Both the position numbers and the translations under genes were made by a program. Source: Takakia lepidozioides (lineage: Eukaryota; Streptophyta; Takakiopsida; Takakiales; Takakiaceae). Taken from it: 64,000 bases of DNA. The stretch is taken from NCBI GenBank assembly GCA_030704615.1, contig CM060733.1, positions 34,408,001-34,472,000 on the forward strand. The letters run 5' to 3'. Of the stretch, positions 37,701-47,701 are shown piece by piece. The first letter of the stretch is position 1; each line of letters begins with the position of its first letter. Under the pieces are notes generated by a model, which saw only the letters and a list, made by a program, of their open reading frames with translations, ran no database searches and was not told the origin of the DNA.

Positions 37701-40700
37701 GTAAATAGAAGTGACATAAGTAGGGGTACAAAGAGTTCCCTCCCAAGTGCAGTAGTCCTCACAAATGTTATTTGAAGGAAGTACCGAATGGAAGATCTTT
37801 GTTCATGGTAAACTATGTAGGAAGTCCGGCTAGTGTCCACAGAGGGGGATTAGTGACTAACTGTGCATACGGTGTGAGCATCTGTCCAACTGTGCTGGGT
37901 AGATACACAGGAAGGCATAAAAAACCTTGATAATAATCAAATTGCATGTGTTGTCACCATAAGTTGAGAAACCAATGTAATGGAGATAAAAACCTCAACC
38001 AACCTGATTAAGTATCGGAGGGTCAGGGAGAACAAGGGATCGTACGCCTGCGACTGAGCCTTGAGAGTGCTAGCAATGGTGGCCGCCAGCTCAGCCCTCC
38101 TGACTTCTGACCACTACTACACAGCGTCCCCAACCCAAGCCTTCAGTCACTGAAGTTACAAGACCTAACAATCATGAGTAACCAATGGAAGTGCAAAACC
38201 CCCAAGACCCATCCTTACTCAACATAAACCATTCACACACATATATATAACAACAACACCCTACTTTCTGCCATTCATTTCCTGCTGTATCACCCAACTA
38301 ATATGTGCTAGTACATATTGAAAGTCTCCTCACAAAGCACAGTGGCTCTCTAAACCCCCGCTGACAAAAGGCTCACCCCAGTGAAGACAGGCTAACAGTT
38401 GTCCTGCATGCTCATATTGCATATCATTGTAGGTGAGACAAAGCTGTAAGAAGAATGTCTTCAAATTAGTGGGAAGGAAAAGCACACCTCTTCGGCCACA
38501 GGGGAAGTACAGTCATCTTTGTCATACATCAGAGCTAAGAGAACTCGCTTGAACTCTTCATAAGCTTCCTGCACACACGCCCCCATGTAAGATACAGCCA
38601 TTGATTGAAACACCCGCTCAAACCCAACCTGATCACTGCAATATCACAAATACACATGCAAAACACATACTAGATGCAGATCATTTGGACAATTTGTGGT
38701 TGCACAGAGAGAAATAACTTATGTTGCTTCTGTTTAATGCTCGTAAGCAACCAATAGCCAACTGTCTAGCTGCATGGCACTGTGCATACACAAACATAAT
38801 GGTATCCATCAGGGGTTCCACATAGCAATGAGATCAACAGAACAGATGACCCCCTTCTGCAACTAAATGCCAACCACTATTGGTTTAGGTGGACTGACTA
38901 GTTCTGATGGACCTTCGCTCTTAGATTCTGTCTGGAAAGATTAAAAACTAACAAGAATTTGAAGAAAACATTGAAATTATTTGAGCTTCATGCACAGTTC
39001 ATATCATCCCATGGAGGATGGGCCACATCAAACTCCTTGAGACTGCCTCACACTTAGCTATTCCAGTACGACTTCCCAAAAAGACTCCTATCGCTCTTGT
39101 CCTCCTTTTGGTAACAGATAAGCTGAATTATCGGACAACCCACATGGAAATTGAGAAACTGTGCAGAGCAGTGTAAAAGAGGGACTCACAGGGTAGGCAT
39201 TGAGAGCGCATGGTCCAAGGTGTGAGCGAGAGCACTCAATTGCCTGCGCAACTGCATCTGCCCCTCCACTCCTCAGCAACTCTATGAACTTCTGCTTGGC
39301 AAACAAATAATACCACACAGCTAGACTGAGACATAACACATGTGCAAAGTTGTGCAGGCTCACCCAGATCACTATTGCACCTATGTGAAGCGTCCATGTA
39401 TCTATCAAACCAGATGGTTGAATGAACTCGGGCGTAGGGCCATCAATTGATTTCAGGTCACTTGTCAGATGACATACTTGAGCTAACTACCAATTATTGT
39501 CTTACAAAATCCTTGAACCCCTCATCGCCCATGAGTGAAGACTCTTGTTGGTGCCTTTTATTCAAATCATCGCCCTACAATCCCAACTGACCATTGGACC
39601 GTCATCAGAGAAGCCAACTCCTAATCCACTAGCAGAGTCGCCAACATATGAATTCTCCTCCTCCCCATCCCAATCACTATCATCATCTAAATCATGAGGG
39701 TGTTTTCACCCAACAACTCAGTGACAATATGCTGCACATTGCATAACTGAAGTACACATCAATCTTAACATCAGTCTCACCAGGTCCACCCTCCACAAAG
39801 GACAGCACAAAACGGACAGTGGATGCCCTAAAGGGCAAGTACTCCCAAACCCTTCCTACGCCTTCCCCCTTCTTTCCTCTCGTTCTTGAACAACAATGTT
39901 GCTCACAGTGCAACACCCATTGGTCCCATCTGCTGAAATGAGGGCTAAAGGAGGAGTGCCTGAATCTCATATATGAATCTCACTGCACAAATCCAACTCT
40001 GACTGCAAGCAATACAGTGATTTCAAGCTGAGTCCATAGGCCAAGGTTGGTTGAAACCCCACAACCACCTCTGAGTGGGTAAGCATCCTCCTGGGACACT
40101 GCCCTCAGACATATGTCCTAGCCAACATTTGTCAGGGAGTAAATCCTCTTGTAAACAGACTAATTTTCATACTACTTTAGTACAACTTAGCTGAAAACAC
40201 ACTTCAGCATGTGTGACTTAGATAGTACAGAAATACATACACCTCCCCCAGCCGACTTGCAAGATTCAGTTTGACTCTTACTGGTAGCACAGCCAATTAA
40301 CGAAAAGCATTTGTCACCTGTGGGTTTATAGCCAGAAGGCTAACCTTATGGGAACCATGTTACAGCTTAGGAAGACACATTGTCCCCAATGGACACAATA
40401 CAGTTTCTCTCTCTCGCAGCTAACACACAGCATGCTTGAGTGAACGGCTTTCTAGAGGATATCTGGAAAGACCCCAACTAATTGTTTATATCAAGGTAAG
40501 TCCCACTACCCGAGTGAGCCCCTCACAATGGTAGTCTGTCCCATCTTCTTTCACCCAAACTTCATGCAATGCTTGAGGAGTAATTTGGTTTCTCTGGTTC
40601 TCCTTGTGTCCCCTGGATCCTTTTGGCCCCCATGGACAGGAAAATCTTACTATCTTTCCCTCTTCTCTAAGTCATACCCCCACAGGAAGTACAGAGAAAT

Positions 40701-40962
40701 AGAGACAGACCTGTTTATGCAATCGGAAGAGGAGGTGTTGGTCTTCCAAAACAACCGGGGCATGTTCCTGCATAAGATGGAGAGCCTCTGTGATGCAGCC
40801 TGCCTCTATCAGCACTCGGATGAGCTCTATCGTATGGCGGGGGCTAGTGTTGCTGAGTGGTGGCGACAGCACATCCCCTGGCCTGTCCAATAAAAGCTCT
40901 GCCTCTGCATAGTCTAACACTAGTGCATCAAGCACACCCCAATTCACAGGTTGTGTGTCCAT
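31528..40962 (-). CDS. LisH/CTLH/CRA-domain protein (plant 'RanBPM-like' family, tandem CTLH-CRA), 11 exons, about 788 aa
   Basis: Exons (5' to 3'): 40962-40711, 39291-39190, 38568-38488, 38113-38004, 37577-37442, 35431-35333, 34557-34119, 33658-33309, 33125-32970, 32363-32166, 31971-31528. All junctions are GT-AG and phases agree throughout. The start MDTQPVNWGVLDALVLDYAE is a LisH-like opening. CTLH follows (LIRVLIEAGCITEALHLMQE, DQHLLFRLHKQ, FIELLRSGG), then CRA (EAYEEFKRVLLALMYDKDD, AQSQAYDPLFSLTLRYLI). Later come DVQGLAHAVELPRQGAVDSL, a second LisH-like IDELVREYCVYRGL, a low-complexity middle, and a second CTLH/CRA (YERALEIRQMASEGKTEEVI, NPQLLFQLKQ, FLKLVEAGNYSRALGIARAD, EPQLTKIMRATLYTHTLWFK). 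The layout matches an Arabidopsis protein of about 750 residues (At5g66810 type, from memory). Related proteins are subunits of CTLH/GID E3 ligase complexes; the role of this one is inferred. The last residues before the stop at 31528 are less certain. Confidence 0.93.
34698..34747 (+). repeat. (TC)n microsatellite, 50 bp, in an intron
   Basis: A pure TC tract follows directly on AACGTCTTATGAGTACAA, the 3' word of a dispersed repeat, so the tract looks like the repeat's own tail. Confidence 0.95.
35690..36520 (+). mobile_element. LINE reverse-transcriptase fragment in intron 5 of the CTLH gene (antisense to it)
   Basis: The plus strand reads ATIPALMFADDFAGLW at about 35800-35840, the conserved F-A-D-D block of non-LTR RT, after a LNALCVPSLS-like segment. 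Further downstream, frames shift and carry stops; a KVRWWAQLNHMHDTRYPKMM stretch lies near 36320. It ends with the tail repeat at 36421-36456. Confidence 0.7.
36900..37130 (+). repeat. dispersed repeat copy A (related to 41745-42020 and 40425-40560)
   Basis: Shares CACCTCTGTTCACCAACTTT, CACACACAGCAGATTGATGC, TTTCTAGAGGA and AAGGTAAGCCCCACTAC with copy B at 41745-42020 and partly with 40425-40560. The better copy encodes WANHTQQVDACVKGFLEDIW, so this is probably a coding part of the same LINE family. Confidence 0.75.
40425..40560 (+). repeat. dispersed repeat copy C
   Basis: Contains GGCTTTCTAGAGGATATCTG and CAAGGTAAGTCCCACTAC as in the other two copies, ending near GTAGTCTGTCCC. Confidence 0.75.
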
Positions 40963-41549
40963 CAGGCTGTCCCTGCACCAGAAAAACCATAGACATAGAA
41001 AACTTGAGAGGGAGAGTAAAACGGAATAAAAAAAAGGACAAGATACAAGCAACCTGTGTCCCTTCCAGTATAACCTGAGACTTATTCCATGTCTTCCGTG
41101 AGCAAAGTTAGACAAGATCCCCCCAAAATCAAAAAACATCATTTTTCTCCATTCGAAATCCTAAGTGATGTACCGTCTAATGCTCCCTGCCCTGAAGGCC
41201 TACAGCAGTCCTTATCCTGCAGCCCAACCCCTGTTGTGCCAATGCACACCCTCCCTGACAAGCTCCACCTGCAAGACTTCTGTAATCTCTTTCTCCCAAC
41301 AAGAATGCGGACCTGCTGCTAAAGGTGAACCCCTAAGTGCTGGCACCTAAAATTTTACCTTGCACTATCAGAGGCAAGCTATGGCATGGATACAAGAAAA
41401 ATATCGCCAACCTCATAAATTCCGTCAGTCAGGAAATGGCTCTTGTAAACCCAACAGGAAATGGCTCTTCAAATCCAGCTGCACACTGCAAAAGCCAGCA
41501 GGATGATATTAGCCAAAATTTGGAGATAAAAGGGTGCGAAGAGGTATAC

Positions 41550-41612
41550 CTGTGAGTGCTGACTTCCTCAGTTTCAAAGACCATCTGAAATCGCATCCCT
41601 CCATCCATGCAG
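41550..41612 (-). pseudogene. auxin-response-factor-like exon, copy 2 (partial)
   Basis: The minus strand encodes CMDGGMRFQMVFETEEVSTH and ends at AG|GTATAC. The GMRFxMxFExEE pattern is the conserved block of auxin response factors just after the B3 DNA-binding domain. Upstream residues lack the usual P-x-K-Y segment. It is shorter than copy 1 at 42306-42423, and its donor site is at the homologous position and phase. Confidence 0.6.
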
Positions 41613-41744
41613 GGCACAGGGTCTAGGGCTGGGGGCTCTATGACAGCCAGGCTACGACAGGCAAACTTCATTGAGTACCTCTCTCTCTCCACAATACTTC
41701 CCTGAACTTGTTTCCAGTCTGTGACATGGGTTTTCTGATTCATT

Positions 41745-42120
41745 GTCCAGGGTTCTCACCAGAGAGACTGCTCTCTTTCAATCTATCAAGGGAATTGTGC
41801 CTGTACCTCTGTTTACCAACTTTGAAAGTCTCGAGGCTGAGCCAAAAGCCCAGGCCCTTTCGGGGCCTAGTTATTGGGCAAACCACACACAGCAGGTTGA
41901 TGCTTGTGTAAAGGGATTTCTAGAGGATATCTGGAAAACCCGGATCAATTGTTTATTCCAAGGTAAGTCTTACTACCGGCATCAGCCCCTGACAAAGGTA
42001 GGTCTGTCCCTTGGTGTTCTGCTCAAACTGGGGGCGGGGTCAATGGCCACAAGGCTACAGCAAACAACGTCTTATGAGTACATTCTCTCCACAATACAAT
42101 TAAGTTGTTGGAACAAATAA
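41745..42120 (+). repeat. dispersed repeat copy B with tail repeat
   Basis: The longest and most open copy: one plus-strand frame stays open from 41743 to 42120 and contains FTNFESLEAEPKAQALSGPS and WANHTQQVDACVKGFLEDIW. It ends with AAGGCTACAGCAAACAACGT CTTATGAGTACATTCTC (42050-42086). Confidence 0.75.
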
Positions 42121-42305
42121 TTGCTGCCAGTGGTAAAAACCCTAATGGTCTTGCTCTATTCACCATCAGAGGCCTGGATACATATGTTTTGCAGCCTTAC
42201 CTAACAAATGGTGACATGCATCTGGCATGTAGAATTATACCAGTCCCAGCAGTTGGCATAAGCTGCTAACAAAAGCAAAGGCTGCAAAGAGAAATCAATG
42301 CTTAC

Positions 42306-42423
42306 GTTCGAACACTGGATTCCTCAGGTTGAAATACCATCCGAAACTGCATCCCCACGGTGACATCCAAGTCGTAGAGTATCTTGTGATACTTGGCCAC
42401 CGGTATCAAGAACCCCGACGATC
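42306..42423 (-). pseudogene. auxin-response-factor-like exon, copy 1
   Basis: After an acceptor (CCAG|GA) the minus strand encodes SSGFLIPVAKYHKILYDLDV, then TVGMQFRMVFQPEESSVR, ending at AAC|GTAAGC. This corresponds to the ARF block F-I-V-P-x-x-K-Y ... S-V-G-M-R-F-K-M-R-F-E-x-E-E. I find neither the B3 domain upstream (to 43 kb) nor the flanking ARF exons downstream, so it is either a remnant or part of a gene with very long introns. Confidence 0.65.
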
Positions 42424-43349
42424 CTGGTTCTTACCTTTTTGCTATAAGTCAATTGTGTCAAATCCAACCAGTTAACGGCTCTCGCACTTGGCAGGCGACT
42501 CGTCCATTTGCGGAAGAACTGCTGCCAAATTTGGTCTCCGGGTCCAGATATAGCCTGAAGCCGATGCTGTGCGCTTCCGGCTTTCCATCCGCTCTTTGGA
42601 TACGAGTGAGCCGGTCAGACGCAAGTTTCTGACGTCTCCTCGCGATCCTTTGCTGCTAAAAATTCCGAAATTCCACAATTCTAGAAGAGGTGTGGAAGAA
42701 GAAAGCATTCAATTAGAAAGAGGAAAGCTGACACAGCGGGCACGACAGGGTGCCGCAACAACGGTCCCCCAATTGTGCAAAGCCCTCCACCACACCACTG
42801 TTTCTTCCAACATAAGCACAGACTCTTGAATTGTCCCTTCCGTTATGATTCAAGCAAGGTACCGACCACTCTGTCCTTCGCTAGTGTGAAACAGCCCCTA
42901 GGTCTGGCAGGTCAAGTGCAAGACAGCACACTTGTTACTGCTGCCCGCCGCTGCTCCACACCTGCTGCCTCGAGCCCTTGCTTCACTATGGCCTGCCTGT
43001 TACCCTGCGGCAGCCATGCAATCCGCCATGCATGCACCCCTGCTTCCTCATCTTTATCCTCCGAGATACCAACTAATTAATTAGGCACTCATTAGCCCTC
43101 ATTAGCACTGCTTTAGTGCTAACTTAATTCCCTCCTCTTGCAAATAGGTGGCATATGAGGTGGCTGCCAGTCGAAAGCGGTCACATCGGCTTTGCTTGTA
43201 CTAGGTCATCCTATAATTGGACAAAAGGAATATTGCATTGAAGTGATTAATACATTATAGGCTAGTAATGATGCAGATTGTTGAACAAGACATTTTACCA
43301 TAGACATGTTACAATTTGCACCTAGGCATTTTGTACTTATAGATCGATC
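42424..43349. other. no recognised gene
   Basis: Short frames only, and an AT-rich end. Confidence 0.4.
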
Positions 43350-43376
43350 TATATATATATATATATATATATATAT
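43350..43376 (+). repeat. (AT)n microsatellite
   Basis: 27-bp TA/AT tract. Confidence 0.95.
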
Positions 43377-43439
43377 CAGTTTTATCATCTTCTTTTTTTA
43401 ATCTTCTATTTATTTTTTATTTTATTTTTAAAAAAACAC

Positions 43440-43715
43440 CATTGTAACTTTTTTCTTTTTTTCTTTTTTTTTACAGAACAGGGGACATCGGCCCTGGAGC
43501 TTTATTATTAAGTTTATTTTGCGGGGAAAAAAATTTAAACCCCCTTGGAACGCCATAAAGGCACACACACCGTAATCAGTGAAAGTGGGACTCTCCTCCT
43601 ATGTGGAGTGGACCAAAGTCACGACTCCTAACGAGTATACCCCACCCGACAAGGTAGCAGGATTTTGAGCCCAGATTCACCCGGGTCTTTCTCAGTGCTA
43701 CTGAGCTACTGACTG
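43440..43715 (-). repeat. tRNA-derived SINE-like element with A-rich tail
   Basis: On the minus strand an A box TAGCTCAGTAGC (43698-43709) and a B-box-like GGGCTCAAAATCC (43660-43672) are followed by a body and then an A-rich tail (43440-43480). The last about 100 bases of the body resemble the end of the LINE at 25.65-25.76 kb, including CGCAAAATAAA and the GTGTGCC...TTTAAA stretch. Confidence 0.6.
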
Positions 43716-43789
43716 GTGATATATATGTATGTGCAATCAGCAGGAATACTAGTTACATGAGAGACCAGGGCTACAGAGGGTTACACTGA

Positions 43790-43905
43790 TTGGAATACCA
43801 ATACCCGGGTTACACTACAAGAGCCTCCCATCAAGAATCGAACCCGGAACCTCGCTGCCTGCAATTCTATTACCTTACACTTAGGCTACCCACCATAGCA
43901 TGAAA
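43790..43905 (-). repeat. second tRNA-like unit
   Basis: The minus strand has GTAGCCTAAGTGTA (43876-43889) and a canonical B box GGTTCGATTC (43835-43844). Spacing and weak stems argue for a SINE head rather than a tRNA gene. Confidence 0.5.
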
Positions 43906-44574
43906 CCTACTTGGATTCTTCGGTATTTTAGTGAAACCGAGGTAAGAGGGGATGGGGAGGATATGACAGGCCCCCCACCCCTTGGAGGAGCCCAAGCTGC
44001 TGGAATCCGGGCGAAAGCACAGTCAGATTGCAGGTGTCCATTAAGTTCTTGTCTGAACTTCCAAAAAGAAAATTGAATCATCACAAAAATCATTTTTATC
44101 AATTATTTCCTATTTTTTTAAGGCTCCATCATTACTAAAATATTACTTTGTTTATTCATATATTGATAAAGTTAGATAGTAGAACAAGTTTGAGTGTTTT
44201 ACTAGCGCAAAAGAAAATAAACTATGAATGATTTGACATGAAAATTTCTTGTAAATGCTCCTAGTCTTTTATAGTATGTGTTGTGCGCATACATATCGCT
44301 ACACAACTACATCGCTATCCAAACCACACCACATATATATGCACAATAAAGTAGTCTGCCACAAGAAACACAAGGCCCAGCTACTAGGAGACCTTGAACA
44401 CACGAGGTCCTGGCTCAAGTTCACAAATTGCAAGATGGCGACTAACGATGGGGCTACTCTTGTACCCGGCCTCTTGGTCTATAGAGTTTGAGTGCAATAG
44501 GGGCAGTGATAGAGGACTTAGTACGGCTGTGGCTATTACATCTTGTTAGCCTTCCATGGTTGTATCCACTCCCA
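43906..44574 (-). other. possible 3' untranslated part/3' LTR of the gypsy element, boundaries not found
   Basis: Lies downstream of the integrase stop. I could not match it to any sequence upstream of pol or gag, so no LTR pair is proven. Confidence 0.35.
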
Positions 44575-45830
44575 CTATCCAATGCAATGTGGACATAACC
44601 AATCCCCATCCGGAACCATCTCAAGAGGTGGAGTCAAGCATCCCATATGCCAACCTCTAGAGCATCGATCACACACCAGCATGGTGGCTGCCCCTTTAGC
44701 AGACCCACACAACATGCACCTCAAACCTGCAGATACCACTGCCAGGTTTGGGTCAATCTTGCCATCGACATTCGGAAGGTGACATGGCGCACAATTACGC
44801 ACATGGTCCTTCCAAGTTATGCCATCCCGACCCTCCAAGACCAAGACGCCTGAAGGCAAGACCTCTCGAACCCTCAAAATAACACGTCCTGCAGTCACAT
44901 CCAGGGTCGTAGGAGCAGTCTGCTGCAGATAGACATAGTCACCAGGGTTGAATCTCCGAACCCCAGGACGATAGCCCCCACCACGTATGGTAGCATACCT
45001 CAACGTATCACGGTGTTGTGCAATGGCAAGGTTCTCGAAAGCCATGGGCATGACTCTCTTGAACAACTCTGCACGCTGCTCACATGCACGTGCCCACACG
45101 TCCGGATCGTCAAGGTTAAGAACTGTAGCAGCTTCTCTGCGAATGGATGTAGACAAATCCGACTCTCGGCCAAAGAGAATGAAGTATGGTGAGAAGGAGG
45201 CAAGTGATGCTTGCTTGCTGAACCTATAGCCCATGGCTAACCAGGGTAACTGAAGGTCCCAATCTCCTAGGTGTCCCTTCTGCAAGCCATACTTGCGCAA
45301 ACCCCTCTTTACTGTCTGAACAACTCTCTCTGCCAAGCCGGCCTCAGGATGATCCCGAGAAGTGGTGCGGTGGTCTATCAAGGCCTTGTCACACAAAGCC
45401 TGAAACTCCCCCAAGAACTCTCTCCCTTGGTCCGTGAGTACCTCAGCTGGAGTACCGAATCGGCTAAGCACACAATCCAAGAATGCATACGCAGCTCCCT
45501 CACTAGCCTTATCAGGCAATGGAACCAATTCAATCCACTTGGAGAAGTGCTCCACCATCACCAACACGTACTTGTTGTGGCGCATGGTCAGTGGCAATGG
45601 CCCTGCGAAGTCAAGACTCCACCTGTAGCCCGATCCCATGATCGGAAGAGGGTGCAATTGTGGAGTAGGGGTGTTGAATGAAGCACGCACCTTGTCACAC
45701 ATCATGCACCTAGCCACAAATTGTTGCACCTCTGTGTACATACCACGCCACCAATACTGCCCCTGCAGTAGACTATGAGTGCGTCGCACCCAAAATGCCC
45801 CAACTCCTCATGGGCATGCCGCACTAACCG
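44575..45830 (-). pseudogene. gypsy integrase with C-terminal PHD finger
   Basis: An H2C2 zinc-binding region (ELGHFG ... THSLLQGQYWWRGM ... CMMC) carries a one-base shift near 45790. The catalytic core has SLDFAGPL (D60 of the 404-residue frame), LTDQGREF (D120) and HPEAGLAER (E154). The D-to-E spacing is one residue short of the usual 35 because the expected residue before GLAER is missing. An SH3-like GDYVYLQQ...ILRVREVLPSGVLVLEG segment follows. The PHD finger is C4HC3: CMLC, CDRC, H and C in GWHMGC, CPHC (44584-44718). In chromoviruses this position holds a chromodomain. PHD fingers usually read histone H3 tails. Confidence 0.93.
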
Positions 45831-45836
45831 TGCCCG

Positions 45837-46619
45837 CTATGTTGGGTGAGGCACAATCCTCACTCGACCATCCTCCCACACTCGGAGCAGGTGTGTCCCC
45901 TCCCACTTGAACCTCTTGGCTCGTTGTAGGATCCGATCCCTCTCCTTGGCAGTCACAGTGGCTGTAGTGTCTCCAGTGCGGAGGTAGTCCAACACAATTG
46001 AATCCTCATGTATATCTTTGGCGCCACCTTGCTCATTGCTGGCCTCAGGGTCCTCAGACACTTGATCTACAGTCATCCATGTTGCAGGTCCAACTTGGCC
46101 TTCCGCTGCCAAGATACACAGAAATGCAGATGCATGCCATCCGGGCACCATCTCCTCGTCCGTCTCACCATGCCACCGAGCTCCAGTGTCATCCTGCTGG
46201 CTCGTGCATGGATTGCGACTCAACCCATCTGCATTGCGATTGACCAAACCCGGTCGATGCACCACCTGAAAGTCATACTCTTGAAGGATGAGTGCCCACC
46301 GTGCAAGCTTCTCCGTAAGCTTGTCTGACTCCATCAACCACTTGAGTGGTTGGTGATCCGTGACAAAGGTGAAGAGATTGCCGTATAGATAGCACCTGAA
46401 GTGTGCCACGGCCCACACTGTAGCTAAGCATTCTCCCTCATATGAGCTATACTTAGACTCTACAGCATTGTTCGAGCGGCTAGCATAAGCCACTACGAAC
46501 TCTCTTCCCTCATCATCCACCTGTGTGAGCACCGCTCCAAGCCCCAGCATGCTCCAATCTGTATGCAGCTGAAAAGGACGCCCCCTGATAGGTCGTCTCA
46601 AGATGGGCGGCGAGGTCAA
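45837..46619 (-). pseudogene. gypsy RNase H
   Basis: In the same frame as the RT part. RPFQLHTDWSMLGLGAVLTQ holds the first catalytic Asp. It continues VAYASRSNNAVESKYSSYEG with the catalytic Glu, AVAHFRCYLYG, VTDHQPLKWLM with another Asp, and VVHRPGLVNRNADGLSRNP, the usual RNase H end. A tether segment follows to the TAG at 45837. Confidence 0.93.
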
Positions 46620-46639
46620 CCTCGCCTTGAGCTCTTGAA

Positions 46640-47660
46640 AAGCTCATTCTTGCTCATCTTCCCACTGTCACTCCTGGTCCACCTTGGTCAGCTTGGTTAG
46701 AGCCTTTGCAATGGCACTAAATCCCTTAACAAACCGTCTGTAATAGTTTGCTAACCCCATGAAAGCTCGAACTCGGCTCACATCCGTGGGGCGTGGAACC
46801 TGTGCAATGGACTCTACCTTAGTCTGCTGTACCCCCAATCCTCCAGGATATATCATGTGACCCAGATACTCAATCTGGTTGTGGAAAAACTTGCACTTGC
46901 CCGGATGTAACTTCAATCCGTGCGTCCTCAAGCGCTCAAATACCCCCTGAAGGTGTCTCTCATGCTCCTCCACCGTAGCACTAAAGATGATGATGTCATC
47001 TATGTAGCACCGAGCAAACTCCACCCCTGCTAGAATCCTGTCCATGACTCTTGAAACTCAGCGGGAGCGTTTTTAAGCCCAAATGGTAAGAACCGCCACT
47101 GGTATAGGCAATCCTTCCCGTCATTGATCCCCAGAATGCCGTCTTTTGCTTATCCGCCTCCTTGATCGGCAACTGGTGATATCCGGATCGTAAATCCAAC
47201 GTGCTAAAGACCTTGGAATGCCCAATGGCATCAAAGATCTCCTCTGGTGTCGGCATGGCATACCTATCGGACTTGGTCTGACGATTTACAGGCCGGTAAT
47301 CACCGCACATACGTCTCTCCGTCCAATTACCATAGACATCCTTCTTGGCTGGCATCACTGTGGCTGAAGCATACTCTCCACCAGAGAGCTCCACCAAACC
47401 TGCCTCCCAGAGATCTTGAGTCCTCATCTGAATCAAAGACCCTCTCCATGTCACTGTATCTATAGGGTCTCCGAAAGATTGGCGTGTCAGTGGCCAACTC
47501 AATACGGATCTCTTGACCATTCAGTGCTCCCAAGTCCTTCAAACTGAAGGCAAAACAATTCCTGTAAGCCCTCAGGAACCGCTGTATACGTTGTCTCTCT
47601 CCTCCGGTGACAATGGGTCCAATGTCAGGCTCCTAATTGTCCTCCGTAACTGCAACCTTA
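46640..47660 (-). pseudogene. gypsy reverse transcriptase
   Basis: Starts with GALNGQEIRIELATDTPIFR and RRPYRYSDMER (47430-47540). A shift near 47440 leads to EAGLVELSGGEYASATVMPA, RMCGDYRPVNRQT, the block VFSTLDLRSGYHQLPI, and another shift near 47120 to RILAGVEFARCYIDD (catalytic YIDD, 46995-47006), LKLHPGKCKFF, EYLGHMI, and ANYYRRFVKGF. Two TGA codons lie between 46630 and 46670. The enzyme would copy the element's RNA. This copy cannot. Confidence 0.93.
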
Positions 47661-47701
47661 AGTCCAGTGGGCTTAGAGGTAAAGGACGCGTCCCGTGGTT
47701 G

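Noticed and set aside
43835-43889. Functional tRNA gene
   Set aside because: A and B boxes are present but the acceptor and anticodon stems do not pair well; more likely a SINE head.
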